From: Micromonospora sp. FIMYZ51
GTDB lineage: Bacteria; Actinomycetota; Actinomycetes; Mycobacteriales; Micromonosporaceae
Reading direction: 5' to 3'
Length of the DNA: 64,000 nt
Assembly (NCBI RefSeq): GCF_038246755.1
Contig: NZ_CP134706.1
Span: 3,658,001 to 3,722,000 of the forward strand
Shown: one piece after another, positions 17,973-26,023 of the stretch
Layout of the letters: each line of letters begins with the position of its first letter
How positions within the stretch are numbered: the stretch's first letter is position 1
Notes under the pieces: generated by a model
The model's database searches: none
What the model was told of the DNA's origin: nothing
What the model saw: only the letters and a program-made list of their open reading frames with translations
Translations under genes and position numbers: made by a program

Positions 17973-17998
17973 TCATGCATAATATCCCTTATGCATGA
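17973..17998. promoter_or_regulatory. Palindrome over the recombinase start codon
   Basis: TCATGCATAA (17973-17982) and TTATGCATGA (17989-17998) form a perfect 10-bp inverted repeat with a 6-base spacer TATCCC. The right arm contains the ATG start codon of the recombinase (17991). A repressor bound here, or an RNA hairpin, would block initiation. The site is AT-rich compared with its surroundings. Confidence 0.7.
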
Positions 17999-19013
17999 CA
18001 AATCGGATAAAGTGGTTGTCGCGCTGATCGAGGACTTCCTGACCGCGCGGGCCACCCGCAAGCCCTCCCCGCACACCCAGGCCGCGTACCGGCGGGACCT
18101 GCACACCGTGGCCGCGCTCGCCGCCGAGCTGGCCACCCCTCCCCTCCCCCTCGCCGACCTGCCGATCAGCGCGCTGTCCCCCAGGCTTCTGCGGGCGGCC
18201 TTCGCCCGGTTCGCCGGCACCCGGGCCGCCGCCTCGGTGGGGCGGGCCTGGTCGACCTGGAACGGTTTCTTCTCCTTTCTGGTGGCCGAGCAGGTGGTGG
18301 CGGGCAACCCGATGCCGGCGGTGGGCCGCCCCCGGACGCCGCTCCCCCAGCCCAAGCCGCTGCGTGGCGAGGACACCCCGGAGCAGTTGCTCGCCTCGGC
18401 TGCGCGCGGTGCGGGCCGGCAGCGGGATCCGTGGCCGGAGCGGGACGTGGCGGTGCTGGCGTTGGCGCTCTGTGCGGGCCTGCGGTTGTCGGAGTTGCTG
18501 GCGCTGCGGGTCGGCTCGCTTGGTGGGCGTCCCGGCGAGCGGCGGTTGGCGGTGTCGGGCAAGGGTGGGCGGCCCCGGGTGCTGCCGGTGGAGCCGGATC
18601 TGGACGCGGTGCTCGGCGACTACCTGGACAGCCGGGTGCGGCGGTTCGGTTCGCGTACGGTGCGGGCCGATGCGTCATTGTTTGTGGATCGGCAGGGCGA
18701 ACCGTTGCGGCGGGGTGGGTTGCAGTATCTGGTGGAGTCCTGTTATCGGCGTGCCGGTATCGGCGACCGGGTGCCGCGCGGGGCGCGGTTGCACGCGTTG
18801 CGGCACACGTTCGCGACGCGGTTGGCCGAGGACGGTGCGGGGGCGGCGGAGATCATGCGGTTGTTGGGGCATGCGTCGTTGGCGTCGTCGCAGACCTATA
18901 TCGAGGTGACTGCGGTTCAGCAGCGGGAGGCGGTGCGGGCCAACCGTACGAATCGCGCGCTGGTTCGGGTTGGTGCGGGGTCAGTTCGGTCGGGCGGCGA
19001 GGATCGCGGGTAG
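17991..19013 (+). CDS. Tyrosine recombinase, Xer/integrase type
   Basis: A 340-residue site-specific recombinase. An N-terminal SAM-like core-binding domain is at about 8-110. The catalytic domain has all six residues: R165 (CAGLRLSEL), K191 (SGKGGRPR), H268 and R271 (LHALRHTF), H294 (LLGHASL) and the nucleophile Y303 (SSQTYIEV). Length and domain order match XerC/XerD-type enzymes rather than longer phage integrases. No attachment core or phage gene is visible nearby, so a chromosomal housekeeping or relic role is open. The ATG lies in a palindrome. Its first 400 bases are C-rich on the coding strand while the rest is G/T-rich with many TTG and GTG codons, so the base-composition switch falls in this gene. 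It overlaps the end of the converging tetR by 33 bases. Confidence 0.88.
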   Translation: MHDKSDKVVVALIEDFLTARATRKPSPHTQAAYRRDLHTVAALAAELATPPLPLADLPISALSPRLLRAAFARFAGTRAAASVGRAWSTWNGFFSFLVAEQVVAGNPMPAVGRPRTPLPQPKPLRGEDTPEQLLASAARGAGRQRDPWPERDVAVLALALCAGLRLSELLALRVGSLGGRPGERRLAVSGKGGRPRVLPVEPDLDAVLGDYLDSRVRRFGSRTVRADASLFVDRQGEPLRRGGLQYLVESCYRRAGIGDRVPRGARLHALRHTFATRLAEDGAGAAEIMRLLGHASLASSQTYIEVTAVQQREAVRANRTNRALVRVGAGSVRSGGEDRG

Positions 19014-19547
19014 GAGGGCGGCGATCGCCGGGGTGGGTTCGAAGGCCGGGTCGGGGTTGGCGAGTTGGTGGTTGAGCAGGCCGTCGACGAGGGCGAGCAG
19101 GAGCCGTTGGGCGGTGGCCGGGTGGCGGGCGCCGAGGGCGGCGAGCAGGGGTGTGGCCCAGGTGGCGAGTTGGCGTTGGCCGTGGGCGATGTGTTGGCGC
19201 AGGGCGGGTTGGTGGGCGGCCTCGGCGAAGATGGCCAGGCGGGCGAGGGTGAGGGTGCGGTCGGTGGTGGCGAGGCGGTGGACGAGGGTGCCGAGGGTGG
19301 TGGCGAAGGTGTCGGGGTCGATGGGGTCGAGGTTGGCGGCGAGGTGGTTCCAGCCGGCGGTCTCGGCTTCGAGGATGCGGGTGAGTACGCCGGTGAGGAG
19401 GGCTTCGCGGGTGCGGTAGCGGTTGGAGGTGGAGCCGGTGGGTAGGGCGGCTGCCTCGTCGACGGCGCGGTGGGTGAGGTGGCGGGTGCCGCGGGTGCCG
19501 AGGACGGTGATGGCGGCGTCGAGGAGTTGGCGTTGGCGGGCGTCCAC
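18981..19547 (-). CDS. TetR-family transcriptional regulator
   Basis: A 188-residue repressor-type protein. The N-terminal helix-turn-helix covers about residues 5-50 (RQRQLLDAAITVLGTRGTRHLTHRAVDEAAALPTGS, then SNRYRTREALL). The remainder is an all-helical ligand-binding domain. The GTG at 19547 starts the conserved part; the frame stays open far upstream into the monooxygenase gene but that part is a shadow. It is divergent from the FAD monooxygenase, with two CTAC/GTAG palindromes in the 55-base spacer, the usual layout in which the regulator controls itself and its neighbour. The inducer is unknown, presumably a substrate of the monooxygenase. Confidence 0.9.
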   Translation of the reverse strand: MDARQRQLLDAAITVLGTRGTRHLTHRAVDEAAALPTGSTSNRYRTREALLTGVLTRILEAETAGWNHLAANLDPIDPDTFATTLGTLVHRLATTDRTLTLARLAIFAEAAHQPALRQHIAHGQRQLATWATPLLAALGARHPATAQRLLLALVDGLLNHQLANPDPAFEPTPAIAALLPAILAARPN

Positions 19548-19556
19548 GGTGGCGAG

Positions 19557-19591
19557 ACTACAGCAGTAGTTTCGGCGACTACATCTGTAGT
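19557..19591. promoter_or_regulatory. Two operator palindromes between tetR and monooxygenase
   Basis: Site 1: ACTAC-AGCA-GTAGT (19557-19570). Site 2: ACTACA-TC-TGTAGT (19578-19591). Their centres are 21 bases apart, two helical turns, so two dimers could bind on one face of the DNA. The spacer between the two start codons is only 55 bases, so bound protein would cover both promoters. Confidence 0.75.
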
Positions 19592-19602
19592 ACGGTGGGT
19601 CG

Positions 19603-20664
19603 ATGCGAGGATCAGCGGCCGTCATCGGCGGCGGTGTGGGCGGACTGGCGGTGGCCAATGGGCTGTTGCGGGCCGGGTGGACGGTGACGGTGTTCGAGCG
19701 GGCCGGGCGGCTGCCGCCGAGCGGCACCGGCCTGGGCATCTGGCCGTCGGCGTTGCGGGCGCTGGATCGCCTCGGGGTCGGTCCGGCTGCGCGCGAACGG
19801 GGGCGTGCGCAGCCGGACGGGGCGATGCGCCGGCCGGATGGTTCGGTGATCGCGACCTTGGATGTGGAGCGGATTCGGCGGCGGCACGGCGAGGGGGTGT
19901 TGCTGTTGTCGCGTCCGGCCCTGTTGGGGTTGCTGGCGGAGGCGTTGCCGGTGGGCACTGTGCGGTTCGACGCTGCGGTGGCCGATCCCGCGGCGCTTGT
20001 CGACGGGTACGACGTGGTGGTCGGCGCGGACGGCATCGGTAGTGCCACGCGGGCGGCGATGTTCGGTGACCGCTATCCGTTGCGGTATTCGGGGATGACG
20101 GCGTGGCGTGGCACGGTGCCGTTGGACGTGCCGGCGGGTGGTGAGACCTGGGGGCGGGGGCGCAAGTTCGGGGTGACGCCGCAGGGGCCGGGGGTGACGA
20201 ACTGGTACGCGGCGGTGGCCGCGCCGGCGGGTTACCGGCCGCCGGAGGGTGATCTGGTGGCGTTGCGGCGGTGGTTCGGTGACTGGCACGATCCGCTGCC
20301 GGCGGTGCTGGAGCGCATCGAGGCGGGCGGGGTGCTGCACCATGACGTGTTCTTCCTGCCGGCGTTGCCGTCGTACGTGCGGGGTCGTCTGGTGTTGCTG
20401 GGTGACGCGGCGCATGCGATGACGCCGGATCTGGGGCAGGGTGCCTGCCAGGCGTTGATCGACGCGGTGGTGTTGGCGGAGGCGTTGGCGGCGGCGCCGG
20501 ATGTGGTGTCGGCGTTGGCGCGCTACGACGGTATGCGGCGGGGGCCGACGCGGCGGATGGCGGCGATGGCGGTGCGGGCGGGCCGGTTGGCGCAGGTGCG
20601 GCGCGGCACCGGGGTGCGGGATGCGGCGTTGCGGTTGGCGTTGGCGTTCGGTCCCCCGGGCTGA
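19603..20664 (+). CDS. FAD-dependent monooxygenase (class A, salicylate-hydroxylase-like)
   Basis: A 353-residue flavoprotein hydroxylase. The FAD dinucleotide fold GGGVGGLAVANGL is near residues 9-21. The middle DG motif reads VVVGADGIGSATR, and the GD motif GRLVLLGDAAHAMTPDLGQGACQALIDA lies near 265-292. These three motifs define NAD(P)H-dependent aromatic/polyketide hydroxylases that act on small rings. No substrate can be named; no biosynthetic cluster surrounds it. The partner TetR gene is divergent. The stop codon lies in the first unit of a 17-bp triple repeat. Confidence 0.88.
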   Translation: MRGSAAVIGGGVGGLAVANGLLRAGWTVTVFERAGRLPPSGTGLGIWPSALRALDRLGVGPAARERGRAQPDGAMRRPDGSVIATLDVERIRRRHGEGVLLLSRPALLGLLAEALPVGTVRFDAAVADPAALVDGYDVVVGADGIGSATRAAMFGDRYPLRYSGMTAWRGTVPLDVPAGGETWGRGRKFGVTPQGPGVTNWYAAVAAPAGYRPPEGDLVALRRWFGDWHDPLPAVLERIEAGGVLHHDVFFLPALPSYVRGRLVLLGDAAHAMTPDLGQGACQALIDAVVLAEALAAAPDVVSALARYDGMRRGPTRRMAAMAVRAGRLAQVRRGTGVRDAALRLALAFGPPG

Positions 20665-20700
20665 GTGGTCCCCCGGGCTGAGTGGTCCCCCGGGCTGAGC
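20650..20700. repeat. 17-bp tandem repeat, 3 copies, covering a stop codon
   Basis: Three copies of ggtcccccgggctgagt at 20650-20666, 20667-20683 and 20684-20700 (last base of the third is c). The TGA of the monooxygenase gene lies in copy 1. Since 17 is not a multiple of 3, the copies read in different frames after the stop. The following 130 bases contain looser repeats of CGCCTGTCGGG-like sequence and no gene that I can support. Confidence 0.9.
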
Positions 20701-20837
20701 GGCGCGCCGGGCGCCTGCCTGTCGGGCCGCGCCGGGCGCCTGTGGCGGCCGTCCGGAAGGGCGCCTGTCGGGTCGGAAGGGTGTCTGCCGGGTCGGCCGG
20801 CGGGCGCGGCTCGGGTCGGGCCGGTCCAGCCCGAGGT

Positions 20838-21632
20838 CTAGGCGGGGTGGGCGGGGCCGAGGTCGACCAGGAGGGGGCGGTGGTCGGAGATGGCCGACAG
20901 GGGGGTCTGCACGGCGGTGACCGGGGGTAGGCGGTCGAAGTCCTGTCGGTCGGCGATGACGTGGTCGAGTTGGACGCGGGGCTGTCCGGCCGGGTAGGTC
21001 GGTCGGCGGCCCAGCAGGTGCCAGCCGGAGATCGTGCGGGTGGCCCAGGCGGGCAGGTTGAGGTCGCCGAGCAGGATGCGGGGGGCGGGTAGCTGCCGCA
21101 GGGCGCGGACGACCTGGCGCAGTTGGTGGGCGTTCCAGCCGGGGACGAAGGACAGGTGGGTGGCGGCGACGGTGAGCGGTCCGCTGGGGGTGTCCAGGAC
21201 GGCGGCGAGGACGACGCGGGGTTCGTCGCGGAGCAGGATCAGTCCGCCGCCGGGGCCGGGGGCGTAGACCGGGGAGCGTACCGGGGCGGGGCGTAGGCGG
21301 GTGACGCGCCAGGCGGTGACCCGGTGGCGGGAGACGAGTCCGACGCCGTAGCAGGGTTCGCCGTGGCCGTCGTCGTCGTGGGTCAGTGGGCGGAATGTTT
21401 CGCCGGGGGTGCCGACGACGGCGGCGGCGAAGCGGTGTTCGGTGGCGTGCAGGGCTTGGGCGGCCACCGCGGTGAGGTCGAGGTTGCCGCTGCGGGACTG
21501 GTCGCGGTCGACCTCTTGCAGGGCCAGGACGTCGGCGTCGAGGGCGGCCACGGCGGTGGCGAGCCGGTCGGGGTCGACCAGGCCGTCGGTGAGGGATCGG
21601 CCGTGCAGCAGGTTGAACGTGGCCAGGCGCAC
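20838..21632 (-). CDS. Endonuclease/exonuclease/phosphatase-family protein
   Basis: A 264-residue metal-dependent phosphoesterase with the DNase I-like fold. Visible motifs: TFNLLHG at the N-terminus, LQEVDRDQ (metal-binding Glu) near 39-46, ATHLSFVPG, LLGDLNLPAW (GDxN), LDHVIAD, and the terminal SDHRPLLVDL with the catalytic Asp-His. The family includes nucleases and phosphoinositide or sphingolipid phosphatases; the substrate is open. No signal peptide is present. It ends about 140 bases from the monooxygenase and starts about 220 bases from the TSUP gene, both transcribed in the other direction. Confidence 0.88.
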   Translation of the reverse strand: MRLATFNLLHGRSLTDGLVDPDRLATAVAALDADVLALQEVDRDQSRSGNLDLTAVAAQALHATEHRFAAAVVGTPGETFRPLTHDDDGHGEPCYGVGLVSRHRVTAWRVTRLRPAPVRSPVYAPGPGGGLILLRDEPRVVLAAVLDTPSGPLTVAATHLSFVPGWNAHQLRQVVRALRQLPAPRILLGDLNLPAWATRTISGWHLLGRRPTYPAGQPRVQLDHVIADRQDFDRLPPVTAVQTPLSAISDHRPLLVDLGPAHPA

Positions 21633-21852
21633 GCTGTCACCTTAACGAGGCTTGTGGGACAGTTGCCCGATGCTGCGGGCGTTGTGCTGTTCGATGTTGC
21701 TGTTTGTGGCGGTGGCGGCGGTGGGGTTGTGGGTGCGGCGGCTTCGTGGTCGGTGACGTACGGGTTGCCGTTGACCTGGGCGTTCGTGCGGGTGGGCCGG
21801 GTTGGTGAGGCTGGCCACAGCTGGCGGTGGCGGGCGGGTGGTGGTGGGAAGA

Positions 21853-22641
21853 ATGCCGCCCGTGGAGTTGGATCCGTTGACCGTGTCGACCCTGCTGGCC
21901 GCTGCTGCTGTTGCCGGGTGGGTGGACGCTGTGGTGGGTGGTGGTGGCTTGTTGCTGCTGCCGGCGTTGTTGGTGGCGGCGCCGGGGATGCCGCCGGCGA
22001 CCGCGTTGGGTACGAACAAGTTGGCGGCGATCGCGGGTACGGCGACGGCGGCGGTGACGTACGCCCGCCGCACGAAGATCGATTGGGCGGTGGCCGGGCC
22101 GGCGGCGGTGTTGGCGGTGCTCTGTGCCGGGTTGGGTGCGGCGTTGGCGGGGGCGGTGCCGCCGGCGGCGTATCGGCCGGTGGTGTTGGTGGTGCTGTTG
22201 TCGGTGGCGTTGTTCGTGGTGCTGCGGCCGAGTTTGGGGACGGTGGCGGTGCCGGGGCGGCGGACCCGGGTGCGGATGGTGGTGGCGGTGGTGGTCGCCG
22301 GGGTCGGTATCGCCACCTATGACGGGTTGATCGGTCCGGGTACGGGCACGTTTCTGGTGGTGGCGTTCACGGCGCTGGTGGGTGCGGATTTCGTGCACGG
22401 TTCGGCGATGGCGAAGGTGGTCAACGCGGGGACCAATGCGGGGGCGTTGGCGGTGTTCGCGGTGACCGGCAACGTGTGGTGGTTGCTGGGTGCGGCGATG
22501 GCGGTGTGCAACATCGTCGGTGCGATGGTGGGTGCGCGGATGGCGTTGCGGCGGGGGGCGGGGTTCGTCCGGGTGGTGTTGCTGGTGGTGGTGTTGGCGT
22601 TGGTGGGCAAGCTCGGCTACGACCAGTGGTTGGCCGGGTGA
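21853..22641 (+). CDS. TSUP-family (TauE/SafE) membrane permease
   Basis: A 262-residue integral membrane protein with about eight helices. It has the TSUP halves GWVDAVVGGGGLLLLPALL near residues 22-40 and GIATYDGLIGPGTGTFLVVAF near 151-171, the internal repeat typical of TauE/SafE proteins that export sulfite, sulfoacetate or related anions. The substrate cannot be predicted. The ATG at 21853 is preceded by GGTGGTGGGAAGA. A GNAT gene follows after 33 bases. The codon use is markedly G/T-ended (TTG, GTG, GCG), like all plus-strand genes from about 18.4 to 24 kb. Confidence 0.88.
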   Translation: MPPVELDPLTVSTLLAAAAVAGWVDAVVGGGGLLLLPALLVAAPGMPPATALGTNKLAAIAGTATAAVTYARRTKIDWAVAGPAAVLAVLCAGLGAALAGAVPPAAYRPVVLVVLLSVALFVVLRPSLGTVAVPGRRTRVRMVVAVVVAGVGIATYDGLIGPGTGTFLVVAFTALVGADFVHGSAMAKVVNAGTNAGALAVFAVTGNVWWLLGAAMAVCNIVGAMVGARMALRRGAGFVRVVLLVVVLALVGKLGYDQWLAG

Positions 22642-22674
22642 GGGTGCCGGTCGCCGGCGTGTGATCATCGGCGG

Positions 22675-23451
22675 ATGGTGGTGCGTGCGGAACATGACCG
22701 GGAGGTGTTGGCGGCGCTGCTGGGTCGGGATCCGCGGTTGCACGCCTACGAGTTGGGTGATCTCGACGAGTTCTTCTGGCCGTACACGTCGTGGTTTCGG
22801 CGCGGCGAGGCGGTGGCGTTGCTGTTTCACGGTGCGCGGCCACCGACGTTGCTGGCGTTGTCGGCTCCGGCGGGGGTCGGTGAGTTGGCGGCGTTGCTGG
22901 GTGAGTTGGCGCCGGTGTTGCCGGCGCGGTTCGACGCGCATCTGTCGCCGGGGTTGGAGCGGGTGTTTGGTGACTCGTTCCGGGTGGTGTCGCGGGGTCT
23001 GCATCTGAAGATGGCGTTGACCGATCCGGGACGGTTGGCGGCGGTGCGGCCGGCTGGGGTGTTGCTGGATCGGGAGGATCTACCGGGGCTGCGGGAGCTG
23101 TACGCGGCGGCGTACCCGGGTAACTGGTTCGATGCGCGGATGGTGGACACCGGCCGGTATGTGGGGGTGCGTGCCGGTGCGGCGGTGGTGGCGGTGGCCG
23201 GGGTGCACGTGTACTCCCCCGCCTATCGGGTGGCGGCGCTGGGCAACGTGACGACGCATCCGGATTGGCGGCGGCGGGGGTTGGCGGCGGCGGTGGTGGC
23301 GCGGTTGTGTGCCCTGCTGCGCGCCGATGTCGATCATGTGACGCTGAATGTGCAGGCGGACAATGTCGCGGCGGTGCGGCTCTACGAGGGGTTGGGGTTC
23401 AGTCGGGTGGCCGGTTACGGGGAGTTCGAGTTGTCGGCCGTTCTCGGCTGA
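22675..23451 (+). CDS. GNAT-family N-acetyltransferase, two-domain
   Basis: A 258-residue protein. The C-terminal GNAT domain (about 115-258) has VTTHPDWRRRGLAAAVVARL, the acetyl-CoA-binding R-R-x-G-x-A form, and the family's late NVQADNVAAVRLYEGLGFSRV. The N-terminal 110 residues (LGRDPRLHAYELGDLDEFFWPYTSWF) form an additional domain seen in DUF4081-like GNATs. The acceptor is unknown. The ATG is 33 bases after the TSUP stop and 66 bases before the next GNAT gene, so the three may be co-transcribed. Confidence 0.85.
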   Translation: MVVRAEHDREVLAALLGRDPRLHAYELGDLDEFFWPYTSWFRRGEAVALLFHGARPPTLLALSAPAGVGELAALLGELAPVLPARFDAHLSPGLERVFGDSFRVVSRGLHLKMALTDPGRLAAVRPAGVLLDREDLPGLRELYAAAYPGNWFDARMVDTGRYVGVRAGAAVVAVAGVHVYSPAYRVAALGNVTTHPDWRRRGLAAAVVARLCALLRADVDHVTLNVQADNVAAVRLYEGLGFSRVAGYGEFELSAVLG

Positions 23452-23517
23452 GCCCGGGTGTCGGCGGTGGCGGGATTGTGGTGGTTGGTGGCGGTGGGTT
23501 GGCGGCAGAATGCGCGG

Positions 23518-24144
23518 ATGACTCAGGCAACGTTGCGTACCGCCCGGATCGTGTTGGTGCCGTTGGCCGACGAGCATCTGCCGGGTGAGATCGAGCTGGA
23601 CGCGGATCCGGAGGTGATGCGTCACCTGGGGCCGGTGCGGTCGGCCGAGGAGGTGCGTGCGGTGCACGGGCGGCGGTTGGCGGTGGCCCGGCAGGCGCCG
23701 GGGTTGGGGTTCTGGGCCGGTCTGGTCGGCGGTGAGTTCGTCGGCTGGTGGTTGCTGGAGCCGCCGCAGCGTCCCGATCAGGGGCCGGTGGCGGGGCAGG
23801 CCGAGTTGGGTTACCGGCTGCTGCGCCGGTGGTGGCGGCGGGGCTTGGCCAGTGAGGGGGCCCGGGAGTTGGTGCGGCATGGTTTCGCCGAGTTGGGGCT
23901 GCGGCGGGTGTTCGCCGAGACGATGGCGGTGAACGTCGCGTCGCGGGCGACGATGGCGGCGGTGGGGATGCGGTATGTGCGCACGTTCCACCAGTCGTGG
24001 CCGGATCCGCTGCCGGGTACGCAGTGGGGTGAGGTGGAGTACGAGATCACCCGGGCGCGGTGGGTGGCGGGTGCGGTACCCACCGGCCGGGGTGGTTCAG
24101 CTGCGTCGGGAGGAGTCGAAGCGGCCGGCGCGGATCTCGCGTAG
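23518..24144 (+). CDS. GNAT acetyltransferase, RimJ/RimL-like
   Basis: A 208-residue acetyltransferase of the RimJ/RimL type (Acetyltransf_3). It starts TLRTARIVLVPLADEHLPG and has the acetyl-CoA loop YRLLRRWWRRGLASEGARELV and FAETMAVNVASRATMAAVGMRYV. The acceptor may be a protein N-terminus or a small amine. The ATG at 23518 follows a run that is open but not coding-like. The gene's 3' end overlaps the converging peptide deformylase gene by 48 bases, a large overlap, so the last residues (GAVPTGRGGSAASGG...) are probably non-essential. Confidence 0.85.
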   Translation: MTQATLRTARIVLVPLADEHLPGEIELDADPEVMRHLGPVRSAEEVRAVHGRRLAVARQAPGLGFWAGLVGGEFVGWWLLEPPQRPDQGPVAGQAELGYRLLRRWWRRGLASEGARELVRHGFAELGLRRVFAETMAVNVASRATMAAVGMRYVRTFHQSWPDPLPGTQWGEVEYEITRARWVAGAVPTGRGGSAASGGVEAAGADLA

Positions 24145-24603
24145 GGCGCGGCGGCGGACGTCGCCGCGCAGGGTGTCGACGTAGAGGCGGCCGTGCAGGT
24201 GGTCGGTCTCGTGTTGCAGGGCGCGGGCGAGGAAGCCGCTGCCGGCGATGGTGAGGGGTTCGCCGTGCTGGTCGAAGCCGTGGGCGGTGGCGTGCAGGGC
24301 GCGGGGGGTCGGGAAGTACAGGCCGGGGATGGAGAGGCAGCCTTCGTCGTCGTCGGCGAGTTCGGTGGACAGTTCCACCGTGGGGTTGATCATGTGGCCG
24401 CGGTGGCCGTCGGCGTCGTAGACGAAGACCTGGGCGCTGACGCCGATCTGTGGTGCGGCGACGCCGGCGCGGCCGGGTGCGCCGAGCAGGGTGTCCATCA
24501 AGTCGGTGACCAGTGCGCGCAGTTCGGTGTCGAAGCTGGTGATCGGCTCGCAGGGGGTGCGTAGCACCGGGTCGCCGATGATTCGGATGTCGCGCATCGT
24601 CAT
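24097..24603 (-). CDS. def: Peptide deformylase
   Basis: Removes the formyl group from N-terminal methionine of new proteins; metal enzyme, cytosolic. All three motifs are intact: GVAAPQIG at 47-54, EGCLS at 87-91 with metal ligand C89, and HETDH at 131-135 with ligands H131 and H135 and catalytic E132. At 168 residues it is the usual actinobacterial size. An ATG two codons downstream is an equally good start. It is separated by about 90 bases from pabB upstream and overlaps the converging GNAT gene at its end. Confidence 0.95.
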   Translation of the reverse strand: MTMRDIRIIGDPVLRTPCEPITSFDTELRALVTDLMDTLLGAPGRAGVAAPQIGVSAQVFVYDADGHRGHMINPTVELSTELADDDEGCLSIPGLYFPTPRALHATAHGFDQHGEPLTIAGSGFLARALQHETDHLHGRLYVDTLRGDVRRRALREIRAGRFDSSRRS

Positions 24604-24691
24604 GGCGGCAAGGTTATCGGTAGGTGGTGTCGGGTCGGGTTCTGCGGCTGGTCGCCTGGAGTGTCGTCCGGGGGCGCTCAGCCGGGGGCGC

Positions 24692-25900
24692 TCAGCTGAG
24701 GGCGGCGCGTACCGGTGCGGTTTTGGCTGCCGCCTCGGCGACTTCGGCGTCGGGGTCGCTGTCCCAGGTGATGCCGCCGCCGGCCCAGACGTGCACGGCG
24801 GTGGTGTCCACGGCGGCGGTGCGGATGGTCAGGCCGAGGTCGAGGTGGTCGGGTCCGACCCAGCCGAGGGCGCCCATGCTGGCGCCCCGGCCGACTGGTT
24901 CGAGGGCGGCGATGCGGTCCAGGGCGGCGAGTTTGGGTGCGCCGGTGACGGATCCGCCGGGGCAGACGGCGCGTAGCAGGTCGGCCAGGCCGAGGCCGTC
25001 GGCGACGTGGGCGCGGATGGTGGATTCGGCCTGCCACAGCTGGCACCAGCGGCGTACGGCGAACAGTTCGTCGACGCGGACGCTGCCGGTGGCGGCGACG
25101 CGGGCCAGGTCGTTGCGTTCCAGGTCGACGATCATGATGTGTTCGGCGCGTTCCTTGGCGGAGGTGAGCAGGTCGGTGCGGCCGGCGGCGGTGGCCGGGC
25201 GGGTGCCTTTGATGGGGCGGGTGGTCAGGGTGCCCTGGTGCAGTTCGATGAGGGTTTCCGGGCTGGCGCAGCCGATGGCCCAGCCGGTGCCGGTCAGTAC
25301 GCCGCCGTAGCGGGCGCCGGGTAGCTGGCCGAGGCGGGTCAGGGCCGGTAGTGGGTCGCCGGTGTATGCGGCGGCGGCGTGGCCGACCAGGTTGACCTGG
25401 TAGACGTCGCCGCGGCCGATGGCGTGGCGGACGGCGGTGACGGCGTCGGCGTGCTGGCGTGGGCTCCAGCTTTCCGTCCACGGTCCGGGTGTCCAGGGCG
25501 TCGGTGGGTCGGGTTGGCGGGCCGCCGGTGGGTGGGCGCGGGGTGCGGGTGGGTCGGCGTGGCCGTAGACGACGACGGCGACCTCGGGCAGGTCGGCGGG
25601 GTTGGTCGCGCCGGTGGCGCCGCCGACGAGCAGGGCGCCGGCGGCGGCGGAGAAGTAGACGGCGGCGCCGCAGACGCCGGTCGGGTCGGGTGGGGTGGCC
25701 GGGCGGGCCAGGTCGTGCAGGGGCAGGCCGTGGGCGGCGAGGAACTCCTCGGTGCGGGCGGCGGGGTCGCCGCCGTCGGTGGGGCGCCACTGCCAGCGGG
25801 CGCGTTCGACGAGTCGGCCACGGTAGGCGGCGGGGGTGGCGGGGGGATCGGCCACCATCTGTGGGAGCGCTTCCACGCCGTACGGGCGGTTCCTGCTCAT
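24692..25900 (-). CDS. pabB: Aminodeoxychorismate synthase component I
   Basis: Converts chorismate and ammonia to 4-amino-4-deoxychorismate for folate (p-aminobenzoate) synthesis. The chorismate-binding domain occupies the C-terminal two thirds (402 residues). PIKGT carries the lysine that marks PabB (TrpE has PIAGT). Other landmarks are QVNLVGH, ERAEHIMIVDLERNDL, CPGGSVTGAPKLAAL and the late WAGGGITWDSDPDAE. No PabA glutaminase domain is fused. The ATG at 25900 is favoured over one 17 codons upstream because homologues begin near there. A pabA or pabC gene is not present in the window. Confidence 0.9.
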   Translation of the reverse strand: MSRNRPYGVEALPQMVADPPATPAAYRGRLVERARWQWRPTDGGDPAARTEEFLAAHGLPLHDLARPATPPDPTGVCGAAVYFSAAAGALLVGGATGATNPADLPEVAVVVYGHADPPAPRAHPPAARQPDPPTPWTPGPWTESWSPRQHADAVTAVRHAIGRGDVYQVNLVGHAAAAYTGDPLPALTRLGQLPGARYGGVLTGTGWAIGCASPETLIELHQGTLTTRPIKGTRPATAAGRTDLLTSAKERAEHIMIVDLERNDLARVAATGSVRVDELFAVRRWCQLWQAESTIRAHVADGLGLADLLRAVCPGGSVTGAPKLAALDRIAALEPVGRGASMGALGWVGPDHLDLGLTIRTAAVDTTAVHVWAGGGITWDSDPDAEVAEAAAKTAPVRAALS

Positions 25901-25977
25901 CCGTTCAGCGGATTTCCCACGCACCACGCGGACACCTGCTCGATGCGGCATGCTTTTGCTTGGTACTGTGCGTCACT

Positions 25978-25996
25978 GGTCATGTGAACCATGACA
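25978..25996. promoter_or_regulatory. Short palindrome upstream of the DUF5999 gene
   Basis: GTCATG-TGAAC-CATGAC lies about 30 bases before the chosen DUF5999 start and about 80 bases before pabB on the other strand. It sits in a locally AT-richer segment (gcatgcttttgcttggtact) that may hold the promoter. Function is inferred from position only. Confidence 0.35.
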
Positions 25997-26023
25997 CAGT
26001 GCCCCCACAGTCCGGAGAACCCG

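Noticed and set aside
17991..19013. Prophage or integrated element marked by the tyrosine recombinase
   Set aside because: No tRNA target, no direct att repeats, no phage or conjugation genes nearby; the recombinase is flanked by ordinary chromosomal genes.
21670..21756. 28-residue hydrophobic peptide starting MLRALCCSMLLFVAVAAVGL
   Set aside because: It looks like a small membrane peptide with a basic end, but there is no clear ribosome binding site and GTG/TTG-rich DNA in this block gives hydrophobic frames by chance.
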